Shown here: positions 8,297 through 17,087 of the stretch, piece after piece
How positions within the stretch are numbered: the first letter of the stretch is position 1
Layout of the letters: the number at the start of each line of letters is the position of its first letter
Source of the DNA: JARRON01 sp037383845
Lineage (GTDB): Bacteria; Pseudomonadota; Gammaproteobacteria; Steroidobacterales; XN24
DNA length: 41,237 nt
Direction: 5' to 3'
NCBI GenBank assembly: GCA_037383845.1
Contig: JARRON010000042.1
Location: 1 to 41,237, forward strand
The notes under the pieces: generated by a model
Told to the model about the DNA's origin: nothing
Seen by the model: the letters and a program-made list of their open reading frames with translations, nothing else
Databases searched by the model: none
Made by a program: the position numbers and the translations under genes

Positions 8297-10144
8297 ATGA
8301 ACCGACTCCTGGGACTCTCTGCTTACTATCACGACGCCGCCGCAGCCCTGCTGGAGGACGGGCAGATCGTCGCGGCCGTCCAGGAGGAACGCTTCAGCCG
8401 TCGCAAGCACGATTTCCGGTTCCCCTCCCGCTCCATCCGCTGGTGCCTGGAATCCCGCGGCCTGTCCCTGACCGACCTCGACGGGGTCGTCTTTTACGAC
8501 AAGCCGCTTCTGAAGTTCGAGCGCCTGCTGGAAACTTATCTGGCTTTCGCGCCCCGGGGTCTGAAGTCCTTCATCACCGCCATGCCGGTGTGGGTGAAAG
8601 AGAAGCTGCTGCTGAAATCCACCCTCCGGGGCGAGCTGGCGGAACTGGCGGGCTGCAGCAAGAAATCACTGCCGGACCTCATGTTCGCCTCGCACCACGA
8701 GTCCCACGCCGCGTCAGCGTTCTTTCCCAGTCCTTTCGACGACGCAGCCGTGCTGTGCCTGGACGGCGTAGGCGAGTGGGCCACCGGCTCCGCGTGGACA
8801 GGAGAGGGCAGTGCCCTGACTCCTGTGTGGCAGCTGGACTTCCCCCATTCCCTGGGCCTGCTGTATTCCGCCTTCACGTACTTCTGCGGCTTCAGGGTCA
8901 ACTCGGGGGAGTACAAGCTCATGGGCCTGGCGCCCTACGGCCAGCCCCGCTACCGGGACCTGATCCTGGAGCGCCTGGTGGACGTCAAGGCCGACGGCAG
9001 CCTGCGCCTGGACCTGGACTATTTCGACTACTGCACCGGTTTCCGGATGACCCACCGGCGTTTTGCCGAGTTGTTCGGCGGCGCGGAGCGAAAGCCCGAA
9101 TCTCCCATCACGCAGCGAGAGATGGACCTGGCAGCCTCGATCCAGGCGGTCACCGAGGAAATCGTCCTGGCCATGGCGCGTTCCCTGCACGAGCGCACCG
9201 GAAAGTCCCGGCTCTGCATGGCCGGCGGCGTGGCGCTGAACTGCGTGGCCAATGGGCGGCTGCTCCGGGAAGGCCCATTCGAAGACATCTGGATCCAGCC
9301 CGCCGCCGGCGATGCAGGGGGTGCCGTCGGTTCCGCCCTGGCGGCATGGCATCTCGGCATGGGCAAGCCTCGCGGCGTCCGGGACGCGGGGGGCGACGAC
9401 ATGCGGGGCGCTTACCTGGGCCCGTCCTGGAGCCTGGACGAGGCGAAGGCCGCCCTCGATGCCGTCGGCGCGGCGTACGAGGTCCTTCCCGACGAAGCAC
9501 TGCTTCCGCGGGTGGCCGCCCTGCTGGCCCGCGGGAAGGTCGTGGGATGGTTCACCGGTCCCATGGAGTTCGGCCCCCGTGCCCTGGGCGGACGGTCCAT
9601 CCTGGGTGATCCCAGGGACGCGGACATGCAGTCCCGGATGAATCTCAAGATCAAGTTCCGGGAGGGTTTTCGCCCCTTCGCACCCGCCGTGCTCGCCGAG
9701 CGTGCCTCGGACTGGTTCGACCTCGATGCGCCCAGCCCCTACATGCTGCTGGTGGCCCAGGTGGCGGCGGCGAAGCGCCTGGCGCCGGATGGCGAGGACG
9801 CCGCGCTCACGGGCCTGGACCGACTGAAGGCCCGAGTCTCGGTCATCCCGGCGGTGACCCACGTGGACGGTTCGGCCCGGATCCAGACCGTGGACGGCCG
9901 GTGGAACCCCAGGTACCGGGCGCTGTTGGAAGCCTTCGAGGCCGCCACCGGCTGCCCGGTGCTGGTGAATACCAGTTTCAACGTCCGCGGCGAACCCATC
10001 GTCTGTTCCCCGGAGGACGCCTGGCGCTGCTTCATGCGGACCGGGATGGACTACCTCGTGGTGGACAACTGCCTGCTGGAGAAATCGCGGCAGCCCCAGT
10101 GGGAAGAGGCCCCGGACTGGCGCGACGCCCTGGAGACGGACTGA
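8297..10144 (+). CDS. O-carbamoyltransferase, NodU/CmcH/TobZ family
   Basis: Family members move a carbamoyl group from carbamoyl phosphate, via a carbamoyl-adenylate, to a hydroxyl of a sugar or natural product. The 615-residue protein has the N-terminal Kae1-like domain (GLSAYYHDAAAALL at 6-19; the HHESHAAS metal-binding histidines at 133-140; LDGVGEW at 155-161). The C-terminal carbamoyltransferase domain shows GPMEFGPRALGGRSI, then NLKIKFREGFRPFAP, and near the end NTSFNVRGEPIV. All expected segments are present. The next gene is an SxtJ-like membrane protein, a partner seen with SxtI carbamoyltransferases, so the pair probably acts on an envelope glycan or small metabolite near the membrane. 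Start ATG has only a weak ribosome-binding site. Confidence 0.9.
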   Translation: MNRLLGLSAYYHDAAAALLEDGQIVAAVQEERFSRRKHDFRFPSRSIRWCLESRGLSLTDLDGVVFYDKPLLKFERLLETYLAFAPRGLKSFITAMPVWVKEKLLLKSTLRGELAELAGCSKKSLPDLMFASHHESHAASAFFPSPFDDAAVLCLDGVGEWATGSAWTGEGSALTPVWQLDFPHSLGLLYSAFTYFCGFRVNSGEYKLMGLAPYGQPRYRDLILERLVDVKADGSLRLDLDYFDYCTGFRMTHRRFAELFGGAERKPESPITQREMDLAASIQAVTEEIVLAMARSLHERTGKSRLCMAGGVALNCVANGRLLREGPFEDIWIQPAAGDAGGAVGSALAAWHLGMGKPRGVRDAGGDDMRGAYLGPSWSLDEAKAALDAVGAAYEVLPDEALLPRVAALLARGKVVGWFTGPMEFGPRALGGRSILGDPRDADMQSRMNLKIKFREGFRPFAPAVLAERASDWFDLDAPSPYMLLVAQVAAAKRLAPDGEDAALTGLDRLKARVSVIPAVTHVDGSARIQTVDGRWNPRYRALLEAFEAATGCPVLVNTSFNVRGEPIVCSPEDAWRCFMRTGMDYLVVDNCLLEKSRQPQWEEAPDWRDALETD

Positions 10145-10235
10145 TGGACGGGAACGGGATACACGGCACCGGCGGTGGGAGGGCCCGGGCGGTGGCCCGC
10201 AGCGCTCCGTCGCCCGCGAGCGTCGGAGCGCAGTG

Positions 10236-10643
10236 ATGTCTCAGCCGATCCGGGAACTCTCCGCCAGCGAGCTCCGCCAGTTCGGCCTCGGGCTGGCAGC
10301 CATCGTCGCGGGGCTGTTCGGGCTCTTCCTCCCGTGGTGGTGGGGGTTCGCCTGGCCCGTCTGGCCCTGGGTGACCGGGGCTCTGCTGGCGGCCTGGGCC
10401 CTGGTGGCGCCGGCGAGCCTGCGGCCGCTCTACCGGGCCTGGATGCGGATCAGCCACGCCATCGGCCGCGTCATGACGCCGCTGGTGCTTGGCCTGACCT
10501 GGGCCGTCACTATCCTGCCCATGGGGCTGGTGATGAAAATCATCCGGCGTGATCCCATGCATCGCCGCTTCGAACCCGACAGGGAGTCATACTTCTCGCC
10601 GCCGGAGACCCGGCAACCCGACCACTTTCGCCGGCCGTTCTAG
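10236..10643 (+). CDS. SxtJ-like small membrane protein
   Basis: A 135-residue protein with three or so hydrophobic stretches: about 18-36, 43-62 and 83-100. A basic, polar tail ends in RRDPMHRRFEPDRESYFSPP, matching the remembered SxtJ pattern of a DPL...F...SYW-like tail after two membrane hairpins. It starts 92 bases after the carbamoyltransferase stop on the same strand and is probably co-transcribed. ATG 10236 is preferred over the in-frame GTG at 10233 because GGAG (10225-10228) is then 7 bases away. Molecular function is unknown; association with the carbamoyltransferase is the main clue. The DUF5989-type small gene that often follows is not seen. Confidence 0.75.
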   Translation: MSQPIRELSASELRQFGLGLAAIVAGLFGLFLPWWWGFAWPVWPWVTGALLAAWALVAPASLRPLYRAWMRISHAIGRVMTPLVLGLTWAVTILPMGLVMKIIRRDPMHRRFEPDRESYFSPPETRQPDHFRRPF

Positions 10644-10660
10644 TCGGGAAGAATTCTGAA

Positions 10661-10690
10661 ATAAGCTACTGAAATTCAGTAAGTTATAAT
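10661..10690 (+). promoter_or_regulatory. AT-rich promoter with palindromic operator upstream of the acyltransferase gene
   Basis: In otherwise GC-rich DNA, 10651-10710 is strikingly AT-rich. It contains a perfect TATAAT (10685-10690) and an inverted repeat at 10661-10687, whose core TACTGAA-A-TTCAGTA (10667-10681) is perfect and whose outer arms ATAA/TTAT also pair. The dyad covers the -35 to -10 interval, as expected of a repressor operator. No strong -35 hexamer is visible. AAGAGG follows at 10709-10714. Confidence 0.6.
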
Positions 10691-10903
10691 TAATCTCTAA
10701 AGTAGTGTAAGAGGTTCATGGCACGTTCCGCCTGCGGGCCGGCGGTGCCCGACGGGGCTGTCCGGCCCGCGGAATCCCTGTTGTGGCCGGATACCGGCCC
10801 ACCCGGCACCGGGACGCGGAGGATGTTGTCCCCGGGGCGTGCCGCCGACCCGGGGCGCATCGCCAGATCCCCGGGCCCTGTCCGCAGCGGGCGGAGTGCC
10901 CGG

Positions 10904-11815
10904 ATGGCGGGCGACCGGGCGTTGCCCGGCGGCCGCGCCGGTGTCACTCTTTCCGCCGTGTCAGTCTCCCATCCAGGCAATTCCGGGACCGAGTACATCC
11001 GTCCCTACGGCGGCCTTGCGGGCGCCCTGCGGGCGGGGCTCAGGAGCGCCGGGCTCGTCGTAGTGACGCTGGTGACCTTGCTGACCTGGGGCCTGCTGGC
11101 CCTGTGGCCCCGTGACGCGGCGGGGCGCGCCGCGCTCCGGCGGGGCGTAAGCCGGCGCTGGGCGGCCACCTGCTGTCGCGTGATGGGGGCACGGGTGCGG
11201 GTGCAGGGCCGCCCGCCGGCGGGTCCGGGTTTCCTGGTTTCGAATCACGTCAGCTACCTGGACATCCCCGTGCTGATGTCCCTGACCGGGTGCAGTTTCG
11301 TCGCCAAGCGGGAGATTGCCGACTGGCCCGTCATCGGCTGGCTCGCCCGGGTGGGAGGGACCCTGTTCGTCAACCGGAGCGGGGGCCGGGACACGGCCCA
11401 GACCCTGCAGCAGATGCACGCTTCCCGCGAGCGGGGCGACCTGGTGGCGTTCTTCCCGGAGGGCACGACCAGCGACGGCCGCGGCGTGCAGCCCTTCCGC
11501 TCCGGGCTGCTGGCCCTGGCCTCGGACCACGGTGTCCCGGTCGAGGCGGCGGCCGTGCGTTATTCCACAGCGGCGGAGGTGGATCCGCGCCTGGCGCTGG
11601 CCTGGACGGGCCAACAGGATTTCGTTCCCCACGCCTGGCGGGTGCTGACGCTGCCCGGGTTCGAGGCCAGGGTGAGCCTTGCCGAGGCGACCCTCATGGC
11701 TTCCGACCGCAAACTCCTGGCGCGCAAGCTCCACGGGGCGGTGAGTGATCTGCATGCCGGCCTGGACCTCCCGGAAGCCCGGCCGCTGCCCGGTGGGGAC
11801 GCAGCCGGCGACTGA
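10904..11815 (+). CDS. 1-acyl-sn-glycerol-3-phosphate acyltransferase (PlsC family)
   Basis: Transfers an acyl chain to lysophosphatidic acid or a related lysolipid at the inner membrane. A hydrophobic helix (GLVVVTLVTLLTWGLLAL) precedes the catalytic HX4D motif NHVSYLD. It is followed by AKREIADWPVIGWLARVGGTLFVNR and FFPEGTTSDG, the standard PlsC blocks. The start is uncertain. ATG 10904 has GGAG 7 bases upstream and gives 303 residues. The same frame is open back to ATG 10718 (365 residues, with GAGG only 3 bases away and close to the promoter), and GTG 10958 is also possible. The 10718-10903 stretch reads as Pro/Arg/Gly-rich sequence unlike a domain, so I treat it as leader. The gene is convergent with the V-ATPase operon. 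Confidence 0.85.
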   Translation: MAGDRALPGGRAGVTLSAVSVSHPGNSGTEYIRPYGGLAGALRAGLRSAGLVVVTLVTLLTWGLLALWPRDAAGRAALRRGVSRRWAATCCRVMGARVRVQGRPPAGPGFLVSNHVSYLDIPVLMSLTGCSFVAKREIADWPVIGWLARVGGTLFVNRSGGRDTAQTLQQMHASRERGDLVAFFPEGTTSDGRGVQPFRSGLLALASDHGVPVEAAAVRYSTAAEVDPRLALAWTGQQDFVPHAWRVLTLPGFEARVSLAEATLMASDRKLLARKLHGAVSDLHAGLDLPEARPLPGGDAAGD

Positions 11816-11876
11816 GACCCCGGGCATGAAGCCCGCCGGCCCGGAAATGCGCGGAAATCCCTGGCCGCCGACGCGG

Positions 11877-12485
11877 CTATCGCGCGGCGTTTCTGACCCG
11901 GACGGCTTCTTCCTGGTCCATGGCCTCCAGCTGTTCCTCCATGAACGACAGGTTTTCCTCGATCTCCGGGAGGATCACGTTCTCCAGCGCCCGAGCCCGG
12001 CGCTCCGTGCGGACGTATTCCTTCACCAGCCTGATCAGGCTGGCCCGCATCACGGCGATTTCCACCGCCGCCACCAGCAGCGCCTCGAAGGCCTCCCGGC
12101 AGCGCCTGGCCTCCGGTGACGGATTCACGACCTCGGGCAGTTGGGGTCTTTCGCCGGGCTCGAACGTACCGTCCACCAGGTCCACGCCGAGAAACCTGCT
12201 GTGGTACAGGGAGTGGCGGGCATCGTCCCGCCGGCCGGCCGGGTAGATCTCCAGTCCGTCCAGCCCGTGCCGGCCGACGGCGGTGGCCAGGGCCGCGGAC
12301 GCCGCGTCATGCAGTTCGCGGTGGCGATCCAGCGCCGCCTCGTAGTCCCGGAGCCGCTTCAGCATCTCCTGGGCCAGGATCATGCGTTTCTCGTCCAGGA
12401 ACTCGAAGCCTTCCTCGACCAGCTGGCGCTCGTCCTTCAGGTCGAGGAACGCACTCCGGGTGGGGCTGGTGCTGGTATCGGGCAT
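11877..12485 (-). CDS. V-type ATPase subunit D
   Basis: Central rotor-shaft subunit that couples the A3B3 head to the membrane ring. The 202-residue protein is mainly long helices. The N-terminal LDLKDERQLVEEGFEFLDEKRMIL and the C-terminal helix YVRTERRARALENVILPEIEENL are typical of ATP-synthase subunit D, including the conserved RRxxALExVxIP-like segment. It is the last gene of the V-ATPase operon, 34 bases after the subunit B stop, and converges on the acyltransferase gene. No clear T-tailed terminator is visible in 11816-11876; only a short GGGC-N5-GCCC stem is seen. Confidence 0.92.
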   Translation of the reverse strand: MPDTSTSPTRSAFLDLKDERQLVEEGFEFLDEKRMILAQEMLKRLRDYEAALDRHRELHDAASAALATAVGRHGLDGLEIYPAGRRDDARHSLYHSRFLGVDLVDGTFEPGERPQLPEVVNPSPEARRCREAFEALLVAAVEIAVMRASLIRLVKEYVRTERRARALENVILPEIEENLSFMEEQLEAMDQEEAVRVRNAAR

Positions 12486-12519
12486 GACTCAGCTGCCCCC
12501 GCGGATGCCGGCCGGGACC

Positions 12520-13968
12520 CTAGCCACTTTCGGCGGTCTCCGCTTCCGGTTCGTCCTCGGACCGGTCTGCTTCTTCGCTGCCGGCCGTCGCGGTTGTCTC
12601 GATGTATTTTTCCAGCTGTTCGCTGGACAGCCGGGTCAGCTCGGCGGCAGGCAGCCCCCGCAGCAGCTCCCAGGCCAGTGCCATGCTCTGCTCCAGGGTG
12701 CGCCCGCTCTCCTGGTTGACGAGCCGCTGTTCGAAGGCGTCGGCGAAATCCAGGAATTTCCGGTCGTTCTCCGGCAGCCCCTCCACGCCCATGACGCTGG
12801 CCAGCACCCGTACCCGGCTCGCCCGGGCGTAGGCGGCGAACAGCTGGTGGGCCAGGGCCGGGTGGTCCTTGTGCGTATAGCCCTCGCCCGTGCCCGCGTC
12901 CATCAGGCGTGACAGGCTGGGCAGCACCTCCACCGGCGGGTAAACGCCTTTGCGGTCAAGCTCACGCCCCAGGACGATCTGGCCCTCGGTGATGTAGCCG
13001 GTGAGGTCGGGGATCGGGTGGCCGATGTCGTCGCCGGGCATGGTCAGGATAGGCAGCTGGGTCAGCGTGCCGGGCAGGCCGCGGATACAGCCGGCACGCT
13101 CGAAAATGGTGGCGAGGTCTGAGTACATGTACCCCGGGTAGCCCTTGCGGCTGGGAATCTCGCCGTGGCTGGCCGAGACTTCCCGGAGGGCCTCGCAGTA
13201 GTTGGTCATGTCGGTCATCACCACCAGCACGTGCCGGCCTTCCACGAAGGCCAGGTATTCGGCGGCGGTCAGCGCGAACCTCGGCGTCAACAGGCGCTGG
13301 GTGCTGGGTTCGTCGGCGTAATTGAGGAACATGACCGTGTGGGCCAGGGCGCCCGACTCCTCCATGGCGGCGGTGAAACTCTGGGCAATGTCGTAGGGCA
13401 CTCCGATGCCGACGAACACTACCGAGAACTCGCCTGCTTCGGCATCCCGGAGCCGGGCCCGCTGGGCGATCTGCGTGGCCAGCCGGTCATGGGAGAGGCC
13501 GCCACAGGAAAACAGCGGAAGCTTCTGGCCCCGCACCAGGCTGTTCATCAGGTCGATGGTGGAGATCGACGTCTCGATAAAGTCCCGGGGGAGGGCGCGT
13601 GCCGCCGGGTTGATGGCCACGCCGTCCACCCGCATGTAGCGGTCCGCCGGCACCGGCGGTCCGCCGTCGATGGGCTGGCCGACACTGTTGAATACGCGGC
13701 CGGGCATATCCGGCCCGACGCCCATCTTCAGGGGACGGTGGAGGATCCGGAGGCGGGTGTCGGACAGGCCAAGCCCGGTGGTGGACTCTAGGATCTCGAT
13801 CACCATCTGATCGTCGTCCACCGCGGACACCCGACCCACCCGGCTCTGCCCGTCCCCCCCTATAACCTCCACGGCCTCGTTCAGCCCCACCTCGACGTGC
13901 CGGTGTGCGAACAGAAGGGGGCCCTCGATCCGGTGGGTGGCATCCCGGAGGATGACGTCAGCTCTCAT
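12520..13968 (-). CDS. V-type ATPase subunit B
   Basis: Non-catalytic nucleotide-binding subunit alternating with A in the head. The 482-residue protein starts MRADVILRDATHRIEGPLLF and contains PGRVFNSVGQPIDGGPP, INPAARALPRDFIETSIS, QKLPLFSCGGLSHDRLATQIA, VVMTDMTNYCEALREVS and RKGYPGYMYSDLATIFERAG, all diagnostic of V-ATPase B. It lacks a Walker A lysine motif, as expected. The C-terminus has an acidic extension (EEADRSEDEPEAETAE). The open frame extends further upstream, but ATG 13968 fits the family start and overlaps the subunit A stop by 11 bases, showing coupled translation. Confidence 0.95.
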   Translation of the reverse strand: MRADVILRDATHRIEGPLLFAHRHVEVGLNEAVEVIGGDGQSRVGRVSAVDDDQMVIEILESTTGLGLSDTRLRILHRPLKMGVGPDMPGRVFNSVGQPIDGGPPVPADRYMRVDGVAINPAARALPRDFIETSISTIDLMNSLVRGQKLPLFSCGGLSHDRLATQIAQRARLRDAEAGEFSVVFVGIGVPYDIAQSFTAAMEESGALAHTVMFLNYADEPSTQRLLTPRFALTAAEYLAFVEGRHVLVVMTDMTNYCEALREVSASHGEIPSRKGYPGYMYSDLATIFERAGCIRGLPGTLTQLPILTMPGDDIGHPIPDLTGYITEGQIVLGRELDRKGVYPPVEVLPSLSRLMDAGTGEGYTHKDHPALAHQLFAAYARASRVRVLASVMGVEGLPENDRKFLDFADAFEQRLVNQESGRTLEQSMALAWELLRGLPAAELTRLSSEQLEKYIETTATAGSEEADRSEDEPEAETAESG

Positions 13969-15718
13969 CGGTCGTCTCCTCTGCCGCTTCTGCTTCCAGC
14001 CGGTGGAACGCGTCCTCGATATCGCCGGCGAGGTCGGAAATGGCGTCGATCTCGTCCTCGCCGTGCTCCTCACCGAGACGCTGCAGCTTGCGCAGCACGG
14101 GCATCTCGGCGATGTCCTCGGGATGCACTCCACGGTTTACCGCTTCCTCGGCCAGGTCGATGAACTTCATCATGAGCCGCAGCATGGCAGTCTGGCGTTT
14201 CGGCGAGCAGTAACGGTCAACCGGAGAAAATGAACTCTGGCGCAGGAAGCCCTCGTTCATGAGGTCTGCGCACAGGAGGGTGAGCTGCTGCTCCGCCGGC
14301 AGGGCGTCCTTGCCGACGATGCGGGCCATGCGCTCGAGGCGGGCCTGCTGTTCCAGCAGGGTCAGCAGGCGGCGGCGGTGGGCCTTCCATTCCGGGTTGC
14401 CCTGGACCTGCCAGAAGCGGGCCAGCGTATCCACGTCCTCCGCGTAGCTGGTCAGGGGATGGATGGCCGGGTAGAAGCGCGCCTGGGCCCGGCTCCGGTC
14501 CAGGGCCCAGAAGCTGCGCACGTAGCGCTTGGTGTGGCTCGTCACGGGCTCGGAGAAATCGCCGGCGGGCGGGCTCACCGCGCCGATGACCGTTACCGAG
14601 CCTTCCTCGTCAGCCAGGGTTTTGACCCGGGCGGCCCGCTCGTAGAAGTCTGCGAGACGGGAAGCGAGGTAGGCCGGATAGCCGGACTCGCCGGGCAGTT
14701 CCCCTAGGCGCCCCGAGACTTCCCGCAGTGCCTCCGCCCAGCGGCTGGTGGAGTCGGCCATGAGTGCGACATGCAGTCCCTGGTCGCGGAAGTATTCCGC
14801 CACGGTGATGGCGGTGTAGATGGACGCCTCACGAGCCGCCACGGGCATGTTGGAGGTGTTGGCGATGATGACCGTGCGTTCCATCAGCGGGCGGCCGGTG
14901 CGCGGGTCCTCCAGTTCCGGGAACTCGTCCAGCACCTCGGCCATTTCGTTACCGCGCTCGCCGCAGCCCACGTAGACGATCACGTCCGCGTCGCACCACT
15001 TGGCGAGGCTTTCCTGCAGCACCGTCTTGCCGGTGCCGAAGCCGCCCGGCAGGGCGGCGCGGCCTCCGCGGGCCACGGGAAAGAGAGTATCCAGGATCCG
15101 CTGGCCGGTGATCATTGGCGCCTGCGCGGGCAGCCGCTCCCGGACCGGGCGTGGTCGCCGCACGGGCCAGTCGTGCTGCATGCAGATGTCGCGTTCGCCG
15201 TCGCCGGTGTCCAGGCGCAATACGGTGGCGTTTTCCGGATATTCGCCGTCCGGCTCGACGGCAGAGACGCGGCCGGAGACCCCTGGCGGCACCAGGCACA
15301 GGCGGCCGGGGCCCTCACCTTCGACTTCGCCGAAGGGCTGGCCGCCGGAGACCTCGTCGCCTCGCTTTACACGGGGCGAGAACCGGAAGACGGTCTCCCG
15401 GGCGCCGCCGAGGCCCGGATGGAACCAGTGTTCCGAGGCATCGCCGGTGGGCCGCAGGAGGCCGTCGAAGATGCGTCCCAGTATTCCCGGTCCCAGGGCC
15501 ACGGACAGGGGCGTCCCGCTGCCCGTGACCGGGTCCCCCGGCTTCAGGCCGGTGGTGTCCTCGTACACCTGGGCGGTGAGGGTATCGCCGGACAACTGGA
15601 TGACCTCTCCCAGGAGGCGCTGCTCACCCACCGCCACGGCCTCGTGGACGTGGAACGGGCCTTCGACGCCGGCCTTGAGGACCGGCCCTCCGATCCAGCG
15701 GATTGACGCCTTACTCAT
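13958..15718 (-). CDS. V-type ATPase catalytic subunit A
   Basis: Catalytic ATP-hydrolysing (or synthesising) subunit. The 586 residues contain the A-type N-terminal barrel (RWIGGPVLKA), the subunit-specific non-homologous insertion around residues 110-200, the Walker A loop GGFGTGKT at 225-232, the GCGERGNEM glutamate motif at 251-259, and ADSTSRWAEALREVSGRLGELPGE-type Walker B surroundings further on. Length is normal. The start ATG at 15718 overlaps the subunit E stop by 8 bases. Whether the enzyme runs as an ion pump or as a synthase cannot be told from this subunit. Confidence 0.96.
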   Translation of the reverse strand: MSKASIRWIGGPVLKAGVEGPFHVHEAVAVGEQRLLGEVIQLSGDTLTAQVYEDTTGLKPGDPVTGSGTPLSVALGPGILGRIFDGLLRPTGDASEHWFHPGLGGARETVFRFSPRVKRGDEVSGGQPFGEVEGEGPGRLCLVPPGVSGRVSAVEPDGEYPENATVLRLDTGDGERDICMQHDWPVRRPRPVRERLPAQAPMITGQRILDTLFPVARGGRAALPGGFGTGKTVLQESLAKWCDADVIVYVGCGERGNEMAEVLDEFPELEDPRTGRPLMERTVIIANTSNMPVAAREASIYTAITVAEYFRDQGLHVALMADSTSRWAEALREVSGRLGELPGESGYPAYLASRLADFYERAARVKTLADEEGSVTVIGAVSPPAGDFSEPVTSHTKRYVRSFWALDRSRAQARFYPAIHPLTSYAEDVDTLARFWQVQGNPEWKAHRRRLLTLLEQQARLERMARIVGKDALPAEQQLTLLCADLMNEGFLRQSSFSPVDRYCSPKRQTAMLRLMMKFIDLAEEAVNRGVHPEDIAEMPVLRKLQRLGEEHGEDEIDAISDLAGDIEDAFHRLEAEAAEETTDES

Positions 15719-16361
15719 CGTTGTCTCCGGACTCCGGCTTCGTGTCCCTTCGGACCTCGGCCAGCAGTTCGCCTTCCACGGACCGGCGGTGGGCCAGCAG
15801 CCCGGCCAGACTCATGTCCACCAGGGTCGTGCCGTTGCGTATCCGGACGCCGGCTTTCACGTCGTCGCGGGCCGAGAACCCGAGTTCTACGTCGAACCTG
15901 TCCCGGGCCGCTTCGGCCAGCGCCTCCCGCTCCGCTTCGTCCCAGTCTTTCGGATGCTCCAGTTCCCAGCTGCGGCTGAGCAGCACGCTCCGGGCTTCCT
16001 CAACGGCCGCAAGCGCCCATTCCCGGCGGCCTTCGGCCGACGTCCAGCGGTTCCTGAGGGCAGGCTCGAGGGCATCCCATCCCGCCCGGATGAGCTCGAT
16101 GTCCCGCATGCGCGCGCGGCGGCGCTGTTCCGTTTCCGCTTCGGCGGCGGCCATCCGCACCTGCCGGTCCAGCCGATCCCGTTCCTCCGCCACGGCCCCG
16201 CTGACGCGCTGCCGCGCCGTTCGCCGGGCTTTCTTTACATAAGACCGGGCCTGGTCCCCCGCTTCCTCCAGGGTGGCCTTGCGGTATTCCTCCCGGGCGT
16301 TCTCCAGGAGCTCCGTAAGAGCATCCATCTGGGCGTTCACCACGCCCTGGATTTCGTTCAT
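15711..16361 (-). CDS. V-type ATPase subunit E (peripheral stalk)
   Basis: A stator subunit that pairs with G/H to hold the head. The 216-residue protein has a long charged N-terminal coiled coil (about 1-110, rich in Glu/Arg/Ala) and a smaller globular C-terminal domain with VKAGVRIRNGTTLVDMSLAGLLAHRR, matching the vATP-synthase E family pattern of a conserved Gly-rich hairpin followed by a final helix. It overlaps subunit F by an ATGA and subunit A by 8 bases, so it is translationally coupled on both sides. Confidence 0.88.
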   Translation of the reverse strand: MNEIQGVVNAQMDALTELLENAREEYRKATLEEAGDQARSYVKKARRTARQRVSGAVAEERDRLDRQVRMAAAEAETEQRRRARMRDIELIRAGWDALEPALRNRWTSAEGRREWALAAVEEARSVLLSRSWELEHPKDWDEAEREALAEAARDRFDVELGFSARDDVKAGVRIRNGTTLVDMSLAGLLAHRRSVEGELLAEVRRDTKPESGDNDE

Positions 16362-16654
16362 GTCTCTACTCCCAGGGCCCGGCGCACCCGGTGCGCCAGG
16401 TCGGCAGGCTCACGTCCGCCGGAGAAATCCGGAACCACCGCCACCGGCGGCGAGGCCGCGCTCACGGCTTTCTCCAGCACCCCGGCCGGGAGGCGGGCCG
16501 CCAGCGAGGCAGTAATGAGGATGGCTCCGTGGCGGGAAAGCGCGTCGCGAAAGACCTTCAACGCGTCTTCCGGGGCGGTGACCAGGGTGCGAAGACCGGC
16601 CAGGCGGAAGCCTGCGGCCGTCAGGCGGTCACCGATGAAGACCGGCGTGGTCAC
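16358..16654 (-). CDS. V-type ATPase subunit F
   Basis: Small rotor-associated regulatory subunit (98 residues) that binds the D shaft. The N-terminal strand-turn PVFIGDRLTAAGFRLAGL matches the family pattern of IGD...GFRLAG. It is followed by AILITASLAARLP (the expected ITxxxA element) and PPVAVVPDFSGG. It lies between K and E as in many bacterial V-ATPase operons. A 73-base gap to subunit K upstream is the largest space within the operon and holds nothing recognisable. Confidence 0.88.
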   Translation of the reverse strand: MTTPVFIGDRLTAAGFRLAGLRTLVTAPEDALKVFRDALSRHGAILITASLAARLPAGVLEKAVSAASPPVAVVPDFSGGREPADLAHRVRRALGVET

Positions 16655-16727
16655 GGTGCCGGCTTCCCCGGTAGCGGCCGAACCGGATGTCCGCCTGCCG
16701 GCGGGATTCCTTCCGTTCGCACGGGCG

Positions 16728-17087
16728 TCATCCCAGCCGGTTGAGGATAAGGATGGCCACGATGAGGCCGTAGATGGCGATGCCCTCGGCGAGGCCCACC
16801 ACCACCAGCACCCGTCCCATCAGGTCGGGTTTTTCGGCCAGGGCACCCACCGCCGCGCTGCCCACCTGGGCGACGGCGTACCCGGCAGCCGCTGCCGACA
16901 GGCCGGCCGACACGGCCGCCGACGCGAATCCCCAGCTGAGGATGGACGGGTGCAGGGCCTCCGCCAGCGCAGCGGAGGTCTCCTGGGCACCGGCGGGAAT
17001 GGCCGTCACGAACAGGTAGGTGGCCGTGACCGCGATGGCCGCTGCGACGGCGGTGACGGCGGCGATGATGATCAAGCCGGGTTTCAT
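16728..17087 (-). CDS. V-type ATPase membrane-ring subunit K (c subunit)
   Basis: Forms the rotating ion-translocating ring. The 119-residue protein has an additional N-terminal hydrophobic helix (about 4-28) before the usual hairpin of two helices (about 50-82 and 92-115). The ion-binding carboxylate is E101 in GLAEGIAIYGLIV, and Q74 lies in the first ring helix (AVAQVGSAAVGALAEKP). The cytoplasmic loop carries EKP. The Glu plus a helix-1 Gln could suit Na+ as well as H+; the coupling ion is not decided by what I can see. The start ATG shares one base with the subunit I stop (TGATG). Confidence 0.88.
   Translation of the reverse strand: MKPGLIIIAAVTAVAAAIAVTATYLFVTAIPAGAQETSAALAEALHPSILSWGFASAAVSAGLSAAAAGYAVAQVGSAAVGALAEKPDLMGRVLVVVGLAEGIAIYGLIVAILILNRLG

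Noticed and set aside
10719..10734. TGGCACG at the possible start of the acyltransferase frame, resembling the PEP-CTERM sigma-54 promoters
   Set aside because: The GG-to-GC distance is 12 rather than 10 bases, so the -12 element does not line up; a TATAAT-type promoter lies just upstream.
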